Assembly (NCBI GenBank): GCA_964531295.1
Contig: CAZHHJ010000085.1
Span: forward strand, 1-10,295
Origin: JAAYJK01 sp964531295
Lineage (GTDB): Bacteria > Bacillota > Syntrophomonadia > Syntrophomonadales > Syntrophomonadaceae
Direction: 5' to 3'
DNA: 10,295 nucleotides
The notes beneath the pieces are model-generated. The model ran no database searches and was not told the DNA's origin. It saw only the letters and a program-made list of their open reading frames with translations. Both the position numbers and the translations under genes were made by a program. Each line of letters opens with the position of its first letter. Within the stretch, counting starts at the first letter, position 1. Positions 6,808 through 10,295 of this stretch are shown here, piece by piece.

Positions 6808-6824
6808 CTTTCCATAACGGAAAG
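6808..6824 (+). repeat. small hairpin between the DUF1659 and DUF2922 genes
   Basis: CTTTCC (6808-6813) pairs with GGAAAG (6819-6824) around a 5-nt loop. A second weaker fold follows: AGCG at 6836 and TTAGA at 6842 pair with TCTAA at 6859 and CGCT at 6866, ending 4 nt before the DUF2922 ribosome site. Neither has a T-run. They may set relative expression or RNA stability of the two genes. Confidence 0.35.
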
Positions 6825-6887
6825 TCATAATTTACAGCGCTTTAGATAAGCTCATTTCTCTAAACCGCTGCCCGAGGAGGTAAACTT

Positions 6888-7115
6888 TTGAGTGAAACCA
6901 GCAGAACCCTGGAGATGATATTTGCTACTGAACTCGATAAAAAACACGTAATCCGCGTTGCAGAAGCCAGGAGCGACGCAAGTGACGCAGACGTAAAAGC
7001 AGCCATGGATAATATCATCAGCAAAAACATCTTTTCAGGAACCGGCGGCGAACTGCTTGAAAAAGTCAGCGCTCGCTTAATCACCACCCAGATAGACGAA
7101 TTCAATCTCGCATAA
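6888..7115 (+). CDS. DUF2922 family protein, 75 aa
   Basis: A TTG start at 6888 follows GAGGAGGT (6874-6881) by 6 nt. The protein has the DUF2922 layout: an N-terminal strand 'R.LEMIFAT' at about 6-14, 'VKAAMDNIISKNIF' at about 40-53, a 'GG.L' turn, and the ending 'ARLITTQIDEFNLA', close to the family's usual 'A.i..t.v.efdl'. The family is small, soluble and uncharacterised. It commonly pairs with DUF1659, which supports the call and suggests the two act together. Both genes of the pair use non-ATG starts with excellent ribosome sites. A strong terminator begins 6 nt after the stop, making this the last gene of its transcript. Confidence 0.85.
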   Translation: MSETSRTLEMIFATELDKKHVIRVAEARSDASDADVKAAMDNIISKNIFSGTGGELLEKVSARLITTQIDEFNLA

Positions 7116-7121
7116 GCAACC

Positions 7122-7153
7122 GGGGCGAAGGATAAACATCCGTCGCCCCTTTT
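7122..7153 (+). terminator. Rho-independent terminator of the DUF1659/DUF2922 unit
   Basis: GGGGCGA (7122-7128) pairs with TCGCCCC (7143-7149), and the inner GGAT (7130-7133) pairs with ATCC (7138-7141). A single A-G mismatch lies between the two helices and the loop is AAAC. TTTT follows at 7150-7153. This is a GC-rich textbook terminator. Confidence 0.92.
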
Positions 7154-7163
7154 AGTATATAAT

Positions 7164-7275
7164 GGGGACATTGCTGTACTCAGGGACATTCCTTCACCCA
7201 AGGATCTCCAAGGAAGGTGTGTCCCTGTTCCTTAGCGGCCGGTGTGCCCCCTAACCTTGGCCGGGGCATTCCTGT
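7164..7275. repeat. cluster of GGGGACA-family repeat arms
   Basis: One full hairpin pairs CAGGGACA plus CCTTC (7181-7195) with GAAGG plus TGTCCCTG (7213-7227), keeping the same TT/TG mismatch as the 5329 copy. It is flanked by a lone left arm GGGGACATTGCTG (7164-7176), a damaged right arm GGTGTGCCCC (7241-7250) and a damaged left arm GGGGCATTCC (7263-7272). The last two can pair as TGCCCC/GGGGCA. The block looks like several partial copies laid end to end, directly after the terminator at 7122. Confidence 0.75.
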
Positions 7276-7369
7276 ACACCCATTGACACTCCTGTAGATA
7301 ATGCCCAACAGAAAAAATATTTGGACCTAGGGGTAGGGATTTTGCCATAAGTGGTTGAAGTATTTAATC

Positions 7370-7798
7370 ATGATTAAAAAAATTATACTAGTAGCCCTGC
7401 TCGCTACCACTCCCTGGGGAGAATGGGCTATTGCGATTCCAGCTGGATTATTGCTTAAATTACCGTTTGGTCTAACTGTAGCTGCCGCCTTTGCCGGCAA
7501 CTTGCTTCCAGTGCTGGTCATCACTATGTTGGGTGACAAACTTAAGAACCGTCTGAGTCACTGGCAGGAGAAACGACAAAAAAAGGCCGGCAAATATGTT
7601 ACGCGCTACGGCATACCCGGACTGATCCTTTTGGCCCCACTGACCGTAGGCGTCTATGTATCCTCCATCATAGCAACATTATCCGGCATCCCAGCCCAAC
7701 GCAATATACTACTGCATGTGTTTGCCTTAACCCTCTGGGGGTCAGTCATATACGTACTTTTCCTTCTGGGAGTGGAAGCCTGGACACTATTGGCATAA
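7370..7798 (+). CDS. small multidrug export family membrane protein (COG2426-like)
   Basis: A 142-residue integral membrane protein with three or four hydrophobic segments: about residues 5-29, 33-53, 84-104 and 114-138. The conserved family features are the acidic residue before an 'AIP' motif (GEWAIAIPAGL at 17-27), the 'GN.LPV' turn at 43-48, a basic cytoplasmic loop (about 57-76, KLKNRLSHWQEKRQKKAGK), then 'YGIPGL.LLAPL..GVY' at 80-96. The family name comes from annotation of small multidrug export proteins, but transport has little direct proof and the substrate is unknown. The start is uncertain: ATG at 7370 is preferred, while TTG at 7355 would add five residues; neither has a good ribosome site. 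The gene stands alone between two repeat loci. Confidence 0.8.
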   Translation: MIKKIILVALLATTPWGEWAIAIPAGLLLKLPFGLTVAAAFAGNLLPVLVITMLGDKLKNRLSHWQEKRQKKAGKYVTRYGIPGLILLAPLTVGVYVSSIIATLSGIPAQRNILLHVFALTLWGSVIYVLFLLGVEAWTLLA

Positions 7799-7801
7799 AA
7801 T

Positions 7802-7842
7802 GGGGACATTCCTTTACTAGGTGCTCCAAGGAAGGAGTCCCC
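7802..7842. repeat. decayed GGGGACA palindrome
   Basis: GGGGAC (7802-7807) pairs with GTCCCC (7837-7842), and TTCCTT (7809-7814) can pair with AAGGAA (7828-7833). The left arm keeps the conserved AATGGGGACATTCCT form. The right arm reads GGAGTCCCC instead of GGTGTGTCCCC, so it appears to have lost two bases. The element sits exactly between the convergent ends of the export protein and nitroreductase genes. Confidence 0.65.
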
Positions 7843-7849
7843 TGACCTT

Positions 7850-8422
7850 CTATTCAATAATCGTTACCATTTCCTCCAGCTCTTTTCTTTTCATGGAAGC
7901 TTCGGGCTCCACTGGATAGCCCAGCATTATCATGCTTACCACATCAAGTTCTGCCGGTATGTTCATAACTTCCTTAACCTTAGCTGTTTCATACAGCGTA
8001 AACCACAGGGTACCCAGTCCTACTGCATGTGCTGCCAGATGCATGTTTTGTATGGCGGCACAGCAGGAATAAGCATATCCCTGGCCGCGTCCAGGAAGAA
8101 ACTGATCTGCCCCGGTTTTTTTAGGATCGCCTGCCACTACAATGATCACCGGAGCTTCAGTCATAAACTCCAGGCTGAATTTGCTGACCCACTTCCATCC
8201 GCTGGCCTCATAAATGCTTTGCAGGGTTTCCTGACTGGCTGCTTTTAATTTAGCCTTCATATCCGCATTCTTAACCACAAAGAACTTCCAGGGCTGCAAA
8301 TTCATGACCGAGGGGGCCCACCTACCTGCTTCTAAAATAGCCTGCAACTTCTCTTCTTCCACCGGCTGGTCTAAATAACTTCGATAAGAACGTCTCTCTT
8401 TAATGCTCTGTAAAATATCCAC
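7850..8422 (-). CDS. nitroreductase family flavoprotein, 190 aa
   Basis: A cytoplasmic FMN-dependent NAD(P)H oxidoreductase, probably dimeric, reducing nitro compounds, quinones or another unknown acceptor. Visible family signatures are the N-terminal FMN-phosphate motif 'ERRSYRSY' (9-16), 'LEAGRWAPSVMNLQPWKFFVV' region (30-50) with Ser38/Asn41/Gln43 near the flavin, and the later 'AAIQNMHLAAHAVGLGTLW' helix (122-140). 'MIMLGYPVEP' (164-173) and a basic C-terminal stretch follow. The length is typical of a short single-domain member. Translation starts at a GTG (8422) 5 nt after GAGGAGGAG (8428-8436). The overlapping ATG at 8424 is out of frame. The gene converges on the export protein gene across a GGGGACA repeat. 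The substrate cannot be told from sequence. Confidence 0.93.
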   Translation of the reverse strand: MDILQSIKERRSYRSYLDQPVEEEKLQAILEAGRWAPSVMNLQPWKFFVVKNADMKAKLKAASQETLQSIYEASGWKWVSKFSLEFMTEAPVIIVVAGDPKKTGADQFLPGRGQGYAYSCCAAIQNMHLAAHAVGLGTLWFTLYETAKVKEVMNIPAELDVVSMIMLGYPVEPEASMKRKELEEMVTIIE

Positions 8423-8447
8423 ATTAACTCCTCCTCATATCTTTATG

Positions 8448-8477
8448 TCTATAATTCTACTCGAAAACTTCCGTGAA
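8448..8477 (-). promoter_or_regulatory. candidate promoter of the nitroreductase gene
   Basis: Read on the minus strand, TTCACG (complement of 8472-8477) and TATAGA (complement of 8448-8453) each match four of six consensus bases, with an 18-bp spacer. Transcription would start near 8441, leaving a leader of about 18 nt that carries the ribosome site. Confidence 0.35.
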
Positions 8478-8545
8478 ATCAGTCGATACATAGCAGGAAA
8501 TTCATCTGATTTTACAGAAATGAAGCTGGCCAGAGGGCTGTCTTG

Positions 8546-8731
8546 TTAATGAGAATGCTTGGTGCTTATAGAAACTGCCGCCGAATATACTATAACTTTT
8601 ACAGCCGAGGCTTCGAATATGGCCGGCTCTTCTATTTGCTGCGCTTTTAATAATGCTGTTACAAATTCATCCCGATCGCACAAGATAAGCACCATGAGCC
8701 CTAGCAAGATCCCAGTTAAAAACGGGAACAC
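8546..8731 (-). CDS. possible small membrane protein, 61 aa
   Basis: A GTG at 8731 opens a frame with a hydrophobic N-terminus (FPFLTGILLGLMVLILC, residues 2-18), then a charged turn (DRDEF) and a mixed C-terminal part ending TKHSH. This reads like a signal anchor or single membrane helix. AAGGAAG lies upstream but very close (2-4 nt), which weakens the start; an internal ATG at residue 13 is an alternative. The opposite strand has an equally long but serine-rich, unlikely frame. The gene lies 123 bp upstream of the nitroreductase on the same strand and its own upstream side abuts a repeat arm. No family is recognised. Confidence 0.35.
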   Translation of the reverse strand: MFPFLTGILLGLMVLILCDRDEFVTALLKAQQIEEPAIFEASAVKVIVYSAAVSISTKHSH

Positions 8732-8755
8732 ATCTTCCTTGGAGAGTTAAGGTCA

Positions 8756-8777
8756 GGGGACACACCTACCTTCGGGC
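8756..8777. repeat. single GGGGACA repeat arm
   Basis: GGGGACACACCTACCTT matches the left arm of the 2917-2978 element for 17 bases and then diverges. No complementary arm is found nearby. It looks like a truncated or decayed copy. Confidence 0.65.
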
Positions 8778-9077
8778 TCCCAGTCTGTAGATATACCCCC
8801 AATATGTGCCTTATTAGCCACATACTGACATTTATTGGCTGAGCTGTCGATAGATTTGTTATTTTATCTCGGTACCGGAATGGGCATTAGTCCCCTTTTA
8901 ACGGCAAGCAAGGCAGGACCATGCTGTTAACTGCACGTGACTATATTCATATATTTCGACCTTAATTTCTCTGGGTCTTTTGGTATAATATGGCTTAGGG
9001 ACCATAAAGGCCATAATTTGATGTAAGCAGATTAATGTGGTGAGTGAGTTACATATTATTTGCCTGGAGGTGGATTA
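8778..9077 (+). promoter_or_regulatory. non-coding upstream region of the 9078 operon
   Basis: No credible reading frame was found. The first 180 bases show nothing recognisable beyond a weak AGCCA/TGGCT inverted repeat near 8816-8841. The right part carries the extended -10 promoter (8962-8989), a leader of roughly 80 nt, and the GGAGGTG ribosome site at 9066-9072. Confidence 0.5.
8962..8989 (+). promoter_or_regulatory. extended -10 promoter of the 9078 operon
   Basis: TGGTATAAT at 8981-8989 combines a perfect -10 hexamer with the TGn extension, which makes the poor -35 (TTAATT at 8962-8967, 16-bp spacer) acceptable. Transcription should start near 8996. Confidence 0.6.
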
Positions 9078-9446
9078 ATGATTGATAGCAGTGAATCAGT
9101 TAACCGAGCCAATGGCGGAATGCATTATGCTGATGCAGTTTACCGCAAGCATGCACCCACCGCTAATTATGTAAGGTACATAGTGAAATTGTTAAACCAG
9201 AACCTGTTCGATGGAGAAATATATCTCATTTCTTATCCCATTAAGAATAAGATTAGGATAAACTATAAAGGAGAATATTTTCTGCTGCTCAGCCTGGGCT
9301 GGGTAGAAAAGTTTCGAAAAATGAGGGCCAGCGCGCTGGAGGGTTATCTGATACAGCAGCTAAAGCAGAAAGGTATCCGCTTTGATAGAAGTTCTTTTTA
9401 TTATCGCACTTGGATCCTGGAGGAGAACAAGCAGTTGATCAGGTAG
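9078..9446 (+). CDS. unrecognised protein, 122 aa
   Basis: The ATG at 9078 lies 5 nt after GGAGGTG (9066-9072). An earlier in-frame start at 9060 would place the ribosome site inside the coding sequence and is rejected. The product starts MIDSSESVNRANGGMHYADA. It is rich in Lys, Arg and Tyr and has no signal peptide or membrane helix. One region alternates like beta strands (GEIYLISYPIKNKIRINYKG, about 51-70). It is followed by an aliphatic strand (EYFLLLSLGW) and a basic helix-like part (KFRKMRASALEGYLIQQLKQ). It is probably a small soluble, basic protein. It is the first gene of an apparent two-gene operon. No family is recognised. Confidence 0.75.
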   Translation: MIDSSESVNRANGGMHYADAVYRKHAPTANYVRYIVKLLNQNLFDGEIYLISYPIKNKIRINYKGEYFLLLSLGWVEKFRKMRASALEGYLIQQLKQKGIRFDRSSFYYRTWILEENKQLIR

Positions 9447-9456
9447 ATGGTGATTT

Positions 9457-9864
9457 ATGGATAACTTGAGTTTGGTTGAGACATATGCTGAGGTGGTTAA
9501 AAATATAGCCCGGTTTAATTCGAGTTTACCTGCTAGTAATGAACTACAGCGGAGACTCCCAGTTTTTCTGGACTGGTATTATTCACCGGAGGTGAACGCC
9601 CTGGCGCCGGCCAGGTTTATAGCTTACCAGGACATGGATGCGAGTCTTTATTTAGCGGTAAAGGATTCCACCCCAAACAGCCAGGAGGCTGTAAAATGGT
9701 TGGCCCACTGGTTCAGACCGGCGGAAGATCTGGAACTGGACACCTTAAAACAACACCTACTCATAATGACCGGGAACTTTAATAAAAAGCCTAATAAAAT
9801 TATTCGTATTCATGAACCGATAAACTCCATCCGCCTCATCAAGGAAGCCGTTTTCCTGCACTAA
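9457..9864 (+). CDS. unrecognised protein, 135 aa
   Basis: The ATG at 9457 lies 10 nt after the stop of the previous gene. Its ribosome site is poor (GATGGTGAT), which suggests translation by coupling to that gene. The protein starts MDNLSLVETYAEVVKNIARF. It appears mainly helical and soluble, with several aromatic residues (FLDWYYSP at about 37-44 and KWLAHWFRP at about 79-87). It ends in a more basic, possibly beta-containing part (KKPNKIIRIHEPINSIRLIK). No signal peptide, membrane helix or cysteine-metal motif is visible. It ends 28 bp from the convergent stop of the transporter gene with no clear terminator between. No family is recognised. Confidence 0.75.
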   Translation: MDNLSLVETYAEVVKNIARFNSSLPASNELQRRLPVFLDWYYSPEVNALAPARFIAYQDMDASLYLAVKDSTPNSQEAVKWLAHWFRPAEDLELDTLKQHLLIMTGNFNKKPNKIIRIHEPINSIRLIKEAVFLH

Positions 9865-9892
9865 ACCTTAATACTTGTTGGCCGGATAGATA

Positions 9893-10295
9893 TCAGGATA
9901 GCCTGAAGGGGTTATATTTAATATCCCGGTCAAAGGTATCTATACCTTCTTTTCTTTTAAGCCAGCCTACAAACGCATAAGTCAGTGGCGTAGCCAGTAT
10001 CTCATATGTTACTTTCCAGAGATACTGTCCCCCTACCATGGCCATAAAGACTGGCAAGGCATAGGTTCCTCCAAAAGCGATAAACATAAAAACCAGAGTA
10101 TCTAGACCCTGTCCTACCAGGGTGGAACCGATGGTCCGAGTCCACAGCCAGCGTCCTGCTGTCCATACTTTCATGCGGGAAAGTATCATGGCGTTGGAGA
10201 ACTCCCCAAGCAAATAGGCGGCCAGAGAAGCGATAACCAGGCGCGGGGTAAAACCTAGAACGGTGTTATAGGCATCATTGAATTCCCAGAACTCT
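9893..10295 (-). CDS. yhhQ: queuosine precursor transporter (YhhQ/VUT family), 5' part outside window
   Basis: An inner-membrane carrier of the family that imports preQ0/preQ1-type precursors for queuosine tRNA modification. The minus-strand frame is open to the window edge, giving 133 residues of the C-terminal part. The gene therefore does not start at the internal TTG near 10213. Family signatures visible are 'LGFTPRLVIASLAAYLLGEF' with 'GEFSNA', the polar 'RTIGSTLVGQGLDTLVF' segment, and the ending 'GIDTFDRDIKYNPF', in the usual order. Three or four membrane helices are present in this part. No queuosine biosynthesis gene is in view. The yhhQ symbol reflects the COG1738 family; the exact substrate (preQ0, preQ1 or queuine) is not decidable here. 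Confidence 0.9.
   Translation of the reverse strand, partial: EFWEFNDAYNTVLGFTPRLVIASLAAYLLGEFSNAMILSRMKVWTAGRWLWTRTIGSTLVGQGLDTLVFMFIAFGGTYALPVFMAMVGGQYLWKVTYEILATPLTYAFVGWLKRKEGIDTFDRDIKYNPFRLS

Noticed and set aside
7283..7311. Promoter suggested by a perfect TTGACA upstream of the export protein gene
   Set aside because: At 16-18 bp downstream there is no acceptable -10 (CAACAG and neighbours). The nearby GATAAT is only 8 bp away.
8559..8750. Plus-strand 63-aa frame opposite the small membrane protein
   Set aside because: It starts at TTG with no ribosome site and has a Ser/Thr-rich composition with no domain character.
2845..8777. CRISPR array or insertion sequence made of the GGGGACA repeats
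   Set aside because: The spacing is irregular, no unique spacers of constant length occur, the copies are far apart, and no cas or transposase gene is present.
9060..9077. An earlier start for the 122-residue protein
   Set aside because: It would place the GGAGGTG ribosome site inside the coding sequence; the ATG at 9078 is correctly spaced from it.

Overview
The window looks like a chromosomal stretch from a low-to-mid GC, Gram-positive anaerobe of the Clostridia; a Syntrophomonas-like organism would fit, but that is inference. The signs are strong purine-rich Shine-Dalgarno sites, frequent TTG and GTG starts, Rho-independent terminators, Firmicutes-type chemoreceptors, a DUF1659/DUF2922 gene pair, and GGGGACA-type palindromes between genes. 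No transposase, CRISPR array, rRNA or tRNA was seen.

Layout. At 1-92 is the 3' end of a membrane protein gene. It is followed by an unlisted TTG-started 53-residue membrane peptide (154-315) and a clear terminator (333-369). Two tandem paralogous chemoreceptor genes follow (739-2844 and 3324-5309). Each encodes a transmembrane protein with a double-Cache sensor, HAMP and signalling domain. They are separated by 479 bp holding a perfect 30-bp palindrome, a three-armed GGGGACA repeat and a long, possibly structured leader. On the minus strand comes a class U-like sirtuin (5524-6285). Its start overlaps by 8 nt a 25-codon reading frame with its own ribosome binding site (6278-6355).

Divergently on the plus strand lies the DUF1659 + DUF2922 pair (6532-6756, 6888-7115), closed by an excellent terminator. 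A cluster of repeat arms follows, then a small-multidrug-export-family membrane protein (7370-7798). A nitroreductase (7850-8422) and a doubtful small membrane protein (8546-8731) are on the minus strand. A two-gene operon of unrecognised proteins (9078-9446, 9457-9864) sits behind an extended -10 promoter. At the right edge is the 3' part of a queuosine-precursor transporter gene on the minus strand.

How they work together. The two receptors probably feed one CheA/CheW array elsewhere in the genome. The remaining genes are mostly independent short transcription units (NAD-dependent deacylation, flavin reduction, preQ0-type uptake, membrane export). The most unusual content is between genes: at least five loci carry arms of one asymmetric palindromic repeat family, and several short reading frames appear to be real but are easily missed.
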